Assembly: GCA_021819435.1 (NCBI GenBank)
Contig: JAKARB010000006.1
Span: 124,001-188,000, forward strand
DNA: 64,000 bases
From: Pseudomonadota bacterium
GTDB lineage: Bacteria; Pseudomonadota; Gammaproteobacteria; Burkholderiales; Burkholderiaceae_C
Direction of reading: 5' to 3'
The notes under the pieces are model-generated. The model was not told the origin of the DNA. It saw nothing but the letters and a program-made list of their open reading frames with translations, and ran no database searches. Numbering within the stretch: the stretch's first letter is position 1; every line of letters starts with the position of its first letter. The translations under genes were made by a program, and so were the position numbers. This document shows, piece after piece, positions 16,902 to 28,215 of the stretch.

Positions 16902-18089
16902 TCAGGGCAGGAATCGGGAGGGGCCGAAGGGCGAGGGTTCCGGCGCGGGGGCGGGCGCCGGGGCGTCGGTCTGCAAGGGCATGCGCACGGTCACGCGGGT
17001 GCCTTCGCCGCCGGGGCCGGGCACCATCTCCAGTCCGATGTCCCGGCCATAGGCGGAGCGCAGGCGTTCGCGCACGCTCTGCAAGCCGAACCCGGGGGCA
17101 TTGCTGGAGGTGTCCTCCTCGGAAAGGGTGCGGCCGGTGTTGATGACATCGAGCAGCAGGTGCTGGTCTTGCTGGCGGGCGCGCACGGTGAGCTGGCCCT
17201 TGCCCCGGCTTGATTCAAGGCCGTGCTTGATGGCGTTCTCGACCAGGGGCTGCAAAAGCAGCGTGGGCACCTGGATGCTGGCGAATTGCGGCGGCAGGTC
17301 CACCTCGACTTGCAGGCGGGGGCCCATGCGGATCTGCATCAGCGCGAGGTAGTCGTGCAGGCGGGCGAACTCGTCGCGCAAGGTGTGGCTGAGCGCGCGG
17401 CTGCCGTGCAACGTGGCGCGCAGGAAGGTGATGAGGTGCTCCAGCATGGCCTGCGCGCGCGGCGGATCGGCGTCGATCAGCGCATGCAGGTTGGCCAGGG
17501 TGTTGAACATCATGTGCGGGTCGAGCTGGGCGCGCAGCAATTGCAACTGGCTCTCGACGGCCTGGCGCTGGGCGGCCTCGGTGCGCACCTCGTTGGCGGC
17601 CAGGCGCACTCGCATGTAGTCCAGGGTGAAGGTCAGCAGCGCGATGCTGCACGTCATCACCAGGGCCACACCGAAGGGCAGGGTGTCGGTGTTGTGGGCG
17701 GTGATGTTGAGCAGCGCCTGCGCGAGGAACACCCCGAAGCCAGCGGCGATCGGCATGCATACCAGTGCGCACAGCACGTGGGTGCGCCAGCGCACCAGGC
17801 CATAGACGCCGCTGTGCAGGTAGCGGTGGCGCAGCTCGGGTTGCTGGCGCCAGACGTAGCGGGCCTCGGCCAGGAAGACGATGCCGGTCAGCGTCCAGGC
17901 CCAGTAGCCCAGGCTGACCGCGTACGCCAGGTAGACCACCAAGGCGTGGCGTTGATGGGTGCCGGGCGAGGCCACATCCACCGCCCACAGGAACAGGGCG
18001 ATGGCCACGCTCCAGGCCAGGTTGAACCAGCCTGTGCGGGGGATGGACCCGAGCATGGTCGGGTCGGCGTGAGGGGCCTGGGTGGACAT
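16902..18089 (-). CDS. LytS/AlgZ-type sensor histidine kinase
   Basis: The 395-residue membrane protein has about four hydrophobic segments in its first 160 residues. The His_kinase-family dimerisation motif RAQLDPHMMFNTL follows, with phospho-acceptor His192, and then an ATP-binding domain with LLQPLVENAIKHGLE and a GxGLxxVRERL glycine loop. There is no classical PAS or HAMP domain. It should phosphorylate the adjacent LytTR regulator. The C-terminus is Pro/Ala-rich. The signal sensed is unknown. Confidence 0.92.
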   Translation of the reverse strand: MSTQAPHADPTMLGSIPRTGWFNLAWSVAIALFLWAVDVASPGTHQRHALVVYLAYAVSLGYWAWTLTGIVFLAEARYVWRQQPELRHRYLHSGVYGLVRWRTHVLCALVCMPIAAGFGVFLAQALLNITAHNTDTLPFGVALVMTCSIALLTFTLDYMRVRLAANEVRTEAAQRQAVESQLQLLRAQLDPHMMFNTLANLHALIDADPPRAQAMLEHLITFLRATLHGSRALSHTLRDEFARLHDYLALMQIRMGPRLQVEVDLPPQFASIQVPTLLLQPLVENAIKHGLESSRGKGQLTVRARQQDQHLLLDVINTGRTLSEEDTSSNAPGFGLQSVRERLRSAYGRDIGLEMVPGPGGEGTRVTVRMPLQTDAPAPAPAPEPSPFGPSRFLP

Positions 18090-18127
18090 CCCTCGATTCT
18101 CTCAGTCGAGCGGGCCTGGGTGGGGGC

Positions 18128-20320
18128 TCAATGCAGGTTGGGCATGACCCAGGTCTTGAGCCAGGCTTGCAGGTCGGGGAACTCGCGCACGGCCAGCGGC
18201 GCGAACGACACTAGCATGAGCCCCAGCGTCATGACGGCGCAGGGCAGGATCCAGCGCTCGTAGCGGCGGTAGAAGGACTGCTTGGCGACCTCTTCGTCGG
18301 CGGCGTCGATGAGGTCGTCACCCACCACCTGCCGGGCCAGCAACTGGTTGAGCGCCACGGGCGGCATCAGGTAGCCGAGCTCGAAGGCGACCAGCACCAT
18401 CATCCAGAAGTGCACCGGGTCGATGCCGCTCTTGTAGGCCAGCGGCGCCAGCGTGCCCGAGACCAGGAAGATGGCTCCCAGCGGCTCCATGAACATGCCC
18501 AGCACCACCAGGGCGATGGACATGAATGCCATGGCGCTCCAGGCGCTGTCGAACACATCGGGGGCGTAATGGATGATGCCCGAGCGCTCGATCACGCCGC
18601 CCGCCGCTTGCGACAGCAGGATCAGGAACAGGTAGCCGCCCAGGTGGCCGACGGTTTCCATCGTGGCCACGCGGATCGAGGCCTCGGCGGTTTTCTCGCG
18701 GTGCATGGCGAAGGCCAGCGCGGCCGATTGCGGGCCGAAGCCGCGCGCCTGCAGCAGTTTGTCGAAGACGACGATGAGGATCATCATCACCGGCATGATG
18801 ATCGGCGCGGTGATTTCGTTGAGCGGCGAGTCCAGCACCGTCGCATAGAAGGTGCAGACCACGGCCACCACGGCGATGTAGGGCAGCAGCGTGGGCACCT
18901 GGCGCAGCGTGGCGGGCAGGGCCACGCTCACCGGTGCGATGTCGATGGTGTGGCGCTCGCGGCGCAGTTGCGAGGCGATGAAGAACAGCGTCGAGGTCAG
19001 CACGAAGACGTAGATGCCCCAGTGGAAGAGCTCGTCGCTGGTGACCTCCTTGTTGACGGCCACGATGGCCAGCACCAGCAGGCTGGGGCTGAGCACCACG
19101 CCCAGCGAGCCCGACATGGCGGTGGCGCCCAGTGCGTACTGGCTGCTGCCGCCCACGGCGCGGATCTCGTGGTAGATGATGGCGCCGGCGGCCATCACGA
19201 AAGCGCCCGAGCCGCCCGTGTAGGCCGTGGGGATGGCGGCGGCCAGCAGCACGAAGTAGGTGAGTGCCTCGGGCGAGAGCTTCCAGGGCCGCAGCAGGTT
19301 CATGAACACATCGACCATGCGGCTTTGCTTGAACAGCATGCCGCCCCAGATGAAGAGCGCGAGCTGCAGCGGCAGGGCCGGGAACTCCATCAGGGCGTTG
19401 GTGTAGATGGCCAGGCCTGCGGGGTGGTCGGCACCAAAGAAGTAGTGCGCCGAGCTCAAAGTCATCAGGCCGGCAAGGGGCACGGTCTTGAGCGCGTTCA
19501 GCCAGGTGCCTTCGCCGATGTGGTCGGCATCATCAGGGCGGTGCGGGCGCAGCGTCTGCCAGGCGCTCACCAGCATCAGCGCACCGAACATCGTCATCCA
19601 GCCGAAGTGGATGTGCGGGTTTTCGACCTCGACGCCTGAGTCCACCGAGATCTGGTAGTAGCGGATGGCCGACCACACCGAGACGGACGAGGCCCCCAGC
19701 ATCGTCCAGGCCTGGATCTTGAAGTCGCGCGGGTAGCGGGGCGCGACCAGGCTGATGTGGTGATAGCCCATGGTCGTGGCCACGATGGTCACGCCCATGA
19801 GCAGCAGCAGGATCAGCGGGCGGTTCTCGGTGCCGAAGCGGAACAAGCCGAAGAAGCTGGTCTCCAGCGTGCGGTAGGCGACGACGGCCGGCGTCAGGTG
19901 GCTGACTGCCTTCTGATAGAGCTCGTGGCGGGCCTTGCACTGCTCCAGCGACACCAGCACCGCCTGGCGGCGCGCCACGGGGTCGATGGCGCTGGCTTCG
20001 AACAGGTCATCGAGCACATCGCCGCTGCCGCCCTTTTGTTCGGCCACTTGGCGCGCGACCTCGGCGTCGACGTTCAGGTTCGGGTTGCAGGCCGGTTTTT
20101 CGGGGTCGGCGCGCAGCATGAAGTACTGCACCCCGTTGGCCTTGTCGCCAAACATGGTTTCGCCCATGCGCAGCAACTGGCCGTGCAGCATCTCGCCGGT
20201 GCCGATCACCAGCACGAGCAGCAGCAAGGTGATGGTGGGCAGGCCGATCAGCCATTCACCGGGGCCGCGCCCGAACAGGCTGAAACGGGGCGGGCTGTGC
20301 AGGGTCGTTTCTGCTGACAT
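18128..20320 (-). CDS. TRAP transporter large permease, probably fused small and large subunits
   Basis: The 730-residue integral membrane protein begins with one membrane segment and a soluble loop of about 110 residues with a Cys. Several membrane segments of DctQ-like length (about 155-320) follow, then a DctM-like half with PTAYTGGSGAFVMAAG and the GMFMEPLGAIF and LGYLMPPVALN motifs. TRAP systems import acids such as dicarboxylates using an ion gradient. They need a periplasmic binding protein, and none is encoded next to it. Substrate is unknown. It lies 38 bases upstream of the kinase gene on the same strand. Confidence 0.85.
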   Translation of the reverse strand: MSAETTLHSPPRFSLFGRGPGEWLIGLPTITLLLLVLVIGTGEMLHGQLLRMGETMFGDKANGVQYFMLRADPEKPACNPNLNVDAEVARQVAEQKGGSGDVLDDLFEASAIDPVARRQAVLVSLEQCKARHELYQKAVSHLTPAVVAYRTLETSFFGLFRFGTENRPLILLLLMGVTIVATTMGYHHISLVAPRYPRDFKIQAWTMLGASSVSVWSAIRYYQISVDSGVEVENPHIHFGWMTMFGALMLVSAWQTLRPHRPDDADHIGEGTWLNALKTVPLAGLMTLSSAHYFFGADHPAGLAIYTNALMEFPALPLQLALFIWGGMLFKQSRMVDVFMNLLRPWKLSPEALTYFVLLAAAIPTAYTGGSGAFVMAAGAIIYHEIRAVGGSSQYALGATAMSGSLGVVLSPSLLVLAIVAVNKEVTSDELFHWGIYVFVLTSTLFFIASQLRRERHTIDIAPVSVALPATLRQVPTLLPYIAVVAVVCTFYATVLDSPLNEITAPIIMPVMMILIVVFDKLLQARGFGPQSAALAFAMHREKTAEASIRVATMETVGHLGGYLFLILLSQAAGGVIERSGIIHYAPDVFDSAWSAMAFMSIALVVLGMFMEPLGAIFLVSGTLAPLAYKSGIDPVHFWMMVLVAFELGYLMPPVALNQLLARQVVGDDLIDAADEEVAKQSFYRRYERWILPCAVMTLGLMLVSFAPLAVREFPDLQAWLKTWVMPNLH

Positions 20321-20440
20321 GGTTTGTCTCCTGGTACCGGCGCGGGCCTCTGACGGGCCTCGTCGCTTCTTGTGTGGATTTCAGGAGCCCGACTCTAGGC
20401 AGCAGGTCAAGCGGGAAACATTAGGGAAAGATGGACAGCG

Positions 20441-20468
20441 GCCTGGACGGCGCGAAACGCCTCCAGGC
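20441..20468 (-). terminator. Strong hairpin after the barrel gene
   Basis: GCCTGGA-c-GGCG-loop-CGCC-TCCAGGC forms an 11-bp stem with a five-base CGAAA loop, lying about 60 bases past the stop of the outer-membrane gene. There is no T tract, so it may act as a factor-assisted terminator or RNA-stabilising end. Confidence 0.4.
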
Positions 20469-20530
20469 CGGAGTGAATGGCAATGGCGTGGTCGCCAGCG
20501 CCCGTCAACAGCGCCCGTCAACAGCGGCGG

Positions 20531-21343
20531 TCAGTAGCGCAGGCGCAGGAACACCGCCGGGCCGTCGAACTTGACGTTCAGCCGAGCGGTGTAGTCGTCT
20601 TCCACGCGCTTGTAGCGGATCCGCGCGACGCCGTACTCGGCGCCCACGCCCAGGTTCTTCCAGGGGAAGTACTCCACCCCCACGGCGGCGTTGACAATGC
20701 TGCCGCGCTGGTCGCCGTTGTTGTAGCGGGCGCCGGAAGCGTCGGCGTAAACGCGCCATTGCTCGTTGATCTGCGACCGCCAGCCCAGGGTCAGCAGCGG
20801 GGCCCAGCCGGAAGCCGATTCCTTGGTCACGTAGTCGTAGGTGCCCAGCGGCCCGACGCTGGCGCGCGCCGAAAGGGTGGTGCTCAGCGAGTAGTGCTGC
20901 GCGCCCACGCCGATGCCGAAGAGGTGCGCGTCTTCACCCAGCCACCAGCGGTACGAGAAGTTGCCCACTTCGAGCTTGGTGTCGTGGCGCACTTCGCCAC
21001 CGATGTCGTAGGTCGTGCCATTGGCGGTGATCGGCTCGCTGATGGTGTTGCCACCCTTGTTGCGCAGCTGGTAGTAGTCCACCGAGAAGCCCTGGCGGTC
21101 CATGATCAGCCAGTCGATGCGGGCGCGCTTGACCACCTTGCTGCCGTCCAGGATCTTTTGGTCCTTCACCGACAGCCCGCCTGGGAGGTTCTGGATGTCC
21201 GCCGTGGCCTCGTAATCCATGTCGTAGCCGCCCAGCCAGATGCCGACCCGGTCCAGCGCGGCCGGGCGTTCGGCGTGGGCGGCGCCGGTGAGCGCCAGGG
21301 CGGCGGCCAGCCCGAGGAGCTGGTGTGAGCGGTGGGTCTGCAT
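20531..21343 (-). CDS. Outer-membrane beta-barrel protein, function unknown
   Basis: The 270-residue protein has a signal peptide ending in AHA (MQTHRSHQLLGLAAALALTG). Alternating aromatic and polar stretches typical of outer-membrane strands follow (for example YRWWLGEDAHLFGIGVG). It ends in LRLRY, an aromatic C-terminus suited to BAM assembly. I do not recognise a specific family. The ATG at 21343 was chosen for the signal peptide; the frame is open far upstream but that part overlaps secA. It is flanked by the secA terminator upstream and its own hairpin downstream, so it is probably transcribed alone. Confidence 0.78.
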   Translation of the reverse strand: MQTHRSHQLLGLAAALALTGAAHAERPAALDRVGIWLGGYDMDYEATADIQNLPGGLSVKDQKILDGSKVVKRARIDWLIMDRQGFSVDYYQLRNKGGNTISEPITANGTTYDIGGEVRHDTKLEVGNFSYRWWLGEDAHLFGIGVGAQHYSLSTTLSARASVGPLGTYDYVTKESASGWAPLLTLGWRSQINEQWRVYADASGARYNNGDQRGSIVNAAVGVEYFPWKNLGVGAEYGVARIRYKRVEDDYTARLNVKFDGPAVFLRLRY

Positions 21344-21459
21344 GATGGGCCTTTCATCTGGTGAACAAAGATGGCCCATGGTCGCGATGGCTGCGCGTCC
21401 TGACAGTAGGACGCCCGCGTGAGTGTGTGTAGGAGGTGGCTGACCTGCGGGGCAGGCGC

Positions 21460-21485
21460 AAAAAAGGGCCCCGAAGGACCCTTTT
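21460..21485 (-). terminator. Intrinsic terminator of secA
   Basis: On the minus strand a 10-bp stem (AAAAGGGTCC paired with GGGCCCTTTT, one G-U pair) closes a TTCG tetraloop and runs into T residues, 20 bases past the secA stop. Confidence 0.9.
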
Positions 21486-21504
21486 GGACTGCCTCGCGAA
21501 CCGC

Positions 21505-24249
<2,745 letters not shown>

Positions 24250-24412
24250 GGAGCGGTCTGTTCTATCTGGGCTGCCTGATCGGCCGATTCCAGGCGGTTC
24301 CTGGCGGTTTCGGCTGATCGGCAGCCCTGGGCAGTCTGGGTATCGTCAGGGATCAATCTGGCTGATCGACCGGGGGCTCGGCCACGCCGATCGAAGCGAA
24401 AAAGTGTAGCAC

Positions 24413-24446
24413 CCGGGTGTGACCCGGACATGGCTGGGTCACCCGG
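24413..24446 (-). terminator. Possible terminator of the metal-uptake operon
   Basis: CCGGGTGTGACCC and GGGTCACCCGG form a long stem with a small bulge. On the minus strand a TTTTT run follows about nine bases later (24399-24403). It lies between the permease stop and the secA start. Confidence 0.5.
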
Positions 24447-24478
24447 CCCGCGAATGGGGGGCTGGGGCCTGGCTGAGG

Positions 24479-25252
24479 CTAGGCCTCGGCCCGGGGCACC
24501 AGCGAGGCCGTCACCAGGCAGCTCAGGGCCAGGCAGGCCACCATCACCGCGCCCGAGGGCAGGTCGAACATCGCCGACAGGCACAGCCCCAGCAGGCAGC
24601 CCATCCCGCCGGTCAGCCAGCCCGCCAGCATGGCGGCGCGCGGCGGCAGGTGGCGCACGGCCAGCGCCGGCATGATCAGGCTGCTGAAGACGAGGTAGAC
24701 CCCCACCAACTGCACCGCCGCCGTCACCGCCACGGCGAACAGCAGGTAGAAGCCGGTGCGGCCCAGGCGCTCGCCCAGGCCGAACCACAGCGCCAGCAGC
24801 ACGGCGGTCAGGCCGGCCATGGTCTCGAGCTGCGAGGGCGTCACCCACAGGATCTGGCCGACCAGCAGGTCCTGCAGGTGTTCGCCGCCATGCGGGTTGC
24901 CCGCCAGCATGAGGATGCCCAGCGACGAAGCCAGCACGAACAAGGTGCCGATCAAGGCTTCCTGGATGTCGGGCCAGCGGCGCTCAAGCCAGGTCATCAG
25001 CAGGGCACCGGCGGCCGCCGCCCCCATGGCCGTGGCCTGCACCGCCCAGCCCTGGGGCTCCCAACCCAAGGCGTGGGCGGCGATCACGCCCAGCCCGGCG
25101 ATCTGCGCGATCGCCAGGTCGATGAAGACGATGCCCTTGCGCAGCACCTGCCGCCCCAGCGGCACGTGGGTGGCGAGGATCAGCAGGGCGGCCATGAGGG
25201 CCGGGCCGACAATGCCCCAGTCGATGGGGTGGAGGTGCAGGGCGTCGTTCAT
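24479..25252 (-). CDS. Metal (probably zinc) ABC transporter permease, ZnuB-like
   Basis: The 257-residue integral membrane protein has about seven to eight hydrophobic helices. It carries ABC-3 permease features such as FIDLAIAQIAGLGV, related to the ZnuB motif that contacts the ATPase. It lies immediately after the binding-protein gene, sharing base 25252. Together they should import a divalent metal across the inner membrane. No ATPase gene is found in this operon, so the energy subunit must be encoded elsewhere. The zinc assignment rests on context and family. Confidence 0.85.
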   Translation of the reverse strand: MNDALHLHPIDWGIVGPALMAALLILATHVPLGRQVLRKGIVFIDLAIAQIAGLGVIAAHALGWEPQGWAVQATAMGAAAAGALLMTWLERRWPDIQEALIGTLFVLASSLGILMLAGNPHGGEHLQDLLVGQILWVTPSQLETMAGLTAVLLALWFGLGERLGRTGFYLLFAVAVTAAVQLVGVYLVFSSLIMPALAVRHLPPRAAMLAGWLTGGMGCLLGLCLSAMFDLPSGAVMVACLALSCLVTASLVPRAEA

Positions 25253-26220
25253 CAGCGGGCCTTCAGCAGCAGGTCGATGGTTTCATCGAACAGGCTGAAC
25301 AGGTCTTGTGCCCGGTCACTGCCGCCCACGGTGTAGGGCAGCACGACCACCGGCAGCTTGCTGCGTTCAGCCAACCATTGCGAAGCGCGCCCATCTTGGT
25401 AGGCCGCGCGCACGATCATCTTGGCGGGCTGGGTTTGCAACTGCTGCAGCACGGCCGAGAGGTGCGGGCTGGTGGGCTCGACGCCGGGTTTGGGTTCGAG
25501 CGCGGCCACTTCCTTGAGGCCCAGCCAGGCTTCCAGGTATGGGAAGCCCTTGTGCTGCACGACGATGGGCGTGCCCCTCAAAGGCGCCGCGGCCTGTGTC
25601 CAGCGTTGCATGGCCTGGCCCCAGCGTGACTGGAAGTCGGCCAGGCGCTGGCGGTAGACGGCGGCGTTGGCTGGGTCGACCTCGGCAAGCCGCTGGCCCA
25701 GGGCCTGCGCCACCCTCGCGATGTTGCGCGGGTCGGTCTGGATGTGCGGGTTGCCTTCGGCGTGCACGTCGCCATCGGCGCGGTCGAGGCGGCTGGGCAC
25801 CTCCAGCATCGTCACGTAGTCAGCGGCTTCGAAGTTGCCTGGCTTGCCGGCCTGCACGGCGGCGTTGCCGGCCTGACGCATCAGCACGGGCAGCCAGCCG
25901 ATTTCAAGCTCGGCGCCAGTGCACACGAGCAAGTCGGCGTTGCGCACGGCGGCGATCAGGCTGGGGCGGGCCTGGATGGCGTGCGGGTCCTGCAAGGCGT
26001 GCGTGGCGGCGTAGACGCTGACCTGGTTGCCGGCCAGCTCTTTCGTGAGCGCGGCCCACTCGGGTTCGCAGGCCACGACCTTCAGCGGGCTGGCGGCGTG
26101 CGCGGTGGTGGTGCAGGCCAGGCCCGCCAGCAGGGTGGCCGAGGCCAGGCGGCGCAGCGGGGTGGTGATGAAGGCGATGGTGGCGAGGGCGGGGCGTTGG
26201 GTGATTTGGGTCGGGTTCAT
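25252..26220 (-). CDS. Metal (probably zinc) ABC transporter substrate-binding protein, ZnuA-like
   Basis: The 322-residue protein has an N-terminal signal region (LASATLLAGLACTTTAHA). A cluster A-I binding-protein fold follows, with metal-ligand His candidates in DPHAIQARP, GNPHIQTDPRN and QHKGFPYLEAW and an acidic ligand region near the C-terminus (SDRAQDLFSLFDE). The His-rich loop of many zinc-specific homologues is short or missing. The ATG at 26220 has an AGGGGA ribosome site; 12 upstream codons were excluded. It lies 16 bases after the porin gene, suggesting coordinated passage of metal through both membranes. Confidence 0.85.
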   Translation of the reverse strand: MNPTQITQRPALATIAFITTPLRRLASATLLAGLACTTTAHAASPLKVVACEPEWAALTKELAGNQVSVYAATHALQDPHAIQARPSLIAAVRNADLLVCTGAELEIGWLPVLMRQAGNAAVQAGKPGNFEAADYVTMLEVPSRLDRADGDVHAEGNPHIQTDPRNIARVAQALGQRLAEVDPANAAVYRQRLADFQSRWGQAMQRWTQAAAPLRGTPIVVQHKGFPYLEAWLGLKEVAALEPKPGVEPTSPHLSAVLQQLQTQPAKMIVRAAYQDGRASQWLAERSKLPVVVLPYTVGGSDRAQDLFSLFDETIDLLLKAR

Positions 26221-26236
26221 GGTGTCGTCCCCTCGG

Positions 26237-27742
26237 TCAGAAGCTGTGGGCGCCATGTGCGCCCAGGTTGACTTGGTAGCGCAGGAAGATCTGGTGGTCC
26301 ACGGTGTCGGGACGCACGCGGTCTTCGCTGAGTTGCAGGCGCCAGCGGCTGAATTCGCTGGGTGACCAGTCGAACATCAGGCTGGTGCGGCGCGGCTTGC
26401 TGCTGTCTTCCGCCAGGGCGGTGTTGCCGCCGAAATTGACCGAGCCGCTGTCGAGCTGGTCAAAGCGCAGGCCGGTGCGCCACTGCGGCATGAACTGCCA
26501 CACGCCTTGCAGGTACCAGCCCGATTGCGCCGAGCGGTAGGCGTCGGTGGTGTTGCCAACCGTGGTCAGGTCGGTTGCGTCATAGGTGACGTCGCCGCGC
26601 TCCTGCCGGCGGAAGTACTCGCCTTGCAACTGGACGTTGGTGACCTTGGTGTTGCCGTTGGGCGCCCACTTCCAGACGCCGTCGACCGCCCAGATGCTGC
26701 TGCGGCCGCTGAAGCGGTTGGTCAGCGGGTCGGTGCCGCCGTTGGGGTCTTCGGTTTCCCATTCGCGGCCATCGGCGCGGGTGCGCATCCATGACATGCC
26801 GGCGCGCCAGCTGTTGCTCAGCCCGACGTCGCCACCCGTGTGGGCCGACAGCAGCAGGGCGCCCGCGCCATTGCGGTTGCGCTCGTTGCCGGGGAAGGTG
26901 CTGCCATTGCCCAGCTCCATGCCGAGTTCGACGTAACGCTCCAGCGGCAGCACCCAGCGGGCCTGCACGCCTTCCTGCTTGAACTGGCCGCCCAGGAAGG
27001 CCTGGTGCACCAGCGGCGCATCGACGAAGTCCCACGCGTGGCTGTGCTGCTCGTTGAGGTAGCCCAGTCCGGCGAAGAAGCGGCCGGCCTTCACGCTCAG
27101 GCCGGCGGGCAGGGCGGTGGTCTGCACATAGGCCTCTTCCACCTCGGTTTCGTTCTCCGGGGTGATGGCCATCGTCAGCGCGCCATAGAAGAGGTGGTCG
27201 ACGTTGGCGGCCAGCGTGATCTCGGATTCGCTGAGCGTCAGCCCGCGCTTGCCCGGGCCCACTTCGCCGCCCGAGGGCAGGAAGCCGGGGATCGCCCAGG
27301 TGTTGGGGTCTTTGGACAGGCCGTTGTAGCCGCCGCTGAGCACGGCCGACACCATGGGGTTGAAGCCAGCCGGGCCCTGGCTCGCCGTGGTGCGGGCTGG
27401 TGCGAGCGGGATCTGGCGGTCCGATGCGGGCGTGGCGGCTGTGGTTGTGGCAGAGGCGGGCTCGCCGCCATCGGCCGGCGCGGCCTGCGTGCTTTGGGCC
27501 GCTTGCAATCGGGATTCAAGTGCCTGGATGCGGGCGTCGTACTGGCGGCGCAGTTCTTCGATCTGCTGGCGAAGCTCTTGGAGCGAATTCGCGGAGGTGT
27601 CCGATGACTGGGCCCAGGCGGGGGCGCTGCCCAGCCCGGTGCTCAGAACGGCCGCCAGGGCCAGGGCGCGAGGTTTGAAGAAATCGGACGAAGTCGGGTT
27701 GGCGCGCGCGCGCAGGGCGCCGCGTTGAGGGGTGCGGAACAT
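26237..27742 (-). CDS. Outer-membrane porin of the metal-uptake operon
   Basis: The 501-residue protein has a signal region (ALALAAVLSTGLGSAPAWAQ), a short coiled coil (LQELRQQIEELRRQYDARI) and an Ala/Thr-rich linker. A large beta-barrel domain follows, ending in GAHGAHSF. The coiled coil plus barrel resembles porins that trimerise at the periplasmic face. Being upstream of the binding protein and permease, it probably lets the metal or a metal chelate cross the outer membrane. The terminal HGAHSF is His-containing but ends with Phe, as barrels need. The ATG at 27742 has a GGGAAAG ribosome site. Confidence 0.8.
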   Translation of the reverse strand: MFRTPQRGALRARANPTSSDFFKPRALALAAVLSTGLGSAPAWAQSSDTSANSLQELRQQIEELRRQYDARIQALESRLQAAQSTQAAPADGGEPASATTTAATPASDRQIPLAPARTTASQGPAGFNPMVSAVLSGGYNGLSKDPNTWAIPGFLPSGGEVGPGKRGLTLSESEITLAANVDHLFYGALTMAITPENETEVEEAYVQTTALPAGLSVKAGRFFAGLGYLNEQHSHAWDFVDAPLVHQAFLGGQFKQEGVQARWVLPLERYVELGMELGNGSTFPGNERNRNGAGALLLSAHTGGDVGLSNSWRAGMSWMRTRADGREWETEDPNGGTDPLTNRFSGRSSIWAVDGVWKWAPNGNTKVTNVQLQGEYFRRQERGDVTYDATDLTTVGNTTDAYRSAQSGWYLQGVWQFMPQWRTGLRFDQLDSGSVNFGGNTALAEDSSKPRRTSLMFDWSPSEFSRWRLQLSEDRVRPDTVDHQIFLRYQVNLGAHGAHSF

Positions 27743-27886
27743 GGTGATGCTTTCCCGGGCCGGGGCACGGACGTGACGCACAGGTCACGCGCGTGCGTGG
27801 ATGGCCCGAATGTTCAGGTGGCCGCTGCCCTGTTCTGCTGTCTGAACAGGCCGGGGCTGCGGTCTGGCGAAGGGGAGGCAGGCGCC

Positions 27887-28204
27887 TCAGGCCAGGAAAG
27901 CAGGCGGGCCACGCGCCCGGAAGGCCACCACCGTCGCGGCGGGGGCGAAGCGGGGCGTGTTCGCCACCTGGGCCGCGACGGCGTCGCAGCCCGGCATGTT
28001 CACGACGGGTGTGCCCGCAGCGACGTGGTCGACGGCGTGGCAGGCCAGGCAGCTCAGGCACTGGCTGTGCGCCGGATGACCGGGGTCGGTGTCGTGTTCG
28101 AGCGCGTGACGCAGCACCAACTGTTGCGTCAGCAACAGCATCAAGGCCAGTGCGAGGTGCAGCAGGCCGTGGCGCAGGTGTTTCGGGCTCGGTGTGAGGC
28201 GCAT
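27887..28204 (-). CDS. Small Cys/His-containing membrane or exported protein
   Basis: The 105-residue protein starts with a hydrophobic segment (LLHLALALMLLLTQQLVL) that may be a signal or an anchor. A segment with HDTDPGHPAHSQCLSCLACHAVDH follows, having several Cys and His residues able to bind metal. The C-terminal third is Ala/Pro-rich. I do not know the family. It lies between the M23 peptidase (12 bases upstream) and the porin, on the same strand, so a role in metal handling is plausible but unproven. A CTGTTC-N8-GAACAG inverted repeat lies between it and the porin (27829-27848). Confidence 0.65.
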   Translation of the reverse strand: MRLTPSPKHLRHGLLHLALALMLLLTQQLVLRHALEHDTDPGHPAHSQCLSCLACHAVDHVAAGTPVVNMPGCDAVAAQVANTPRFAPAATVVAFRARGPPAFLA

Positions 28205-28215
28205 GGGCCGCTAGC

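Noticed and set aside
27829-27848. CTGTTC-N8-GAACAG inverted repeat as a zinc-regulator (Zur) box
   Set aside because: It does not match the AT-rich Zur palindrome and lies between two genes of the operon; it may be a small hairpin only.
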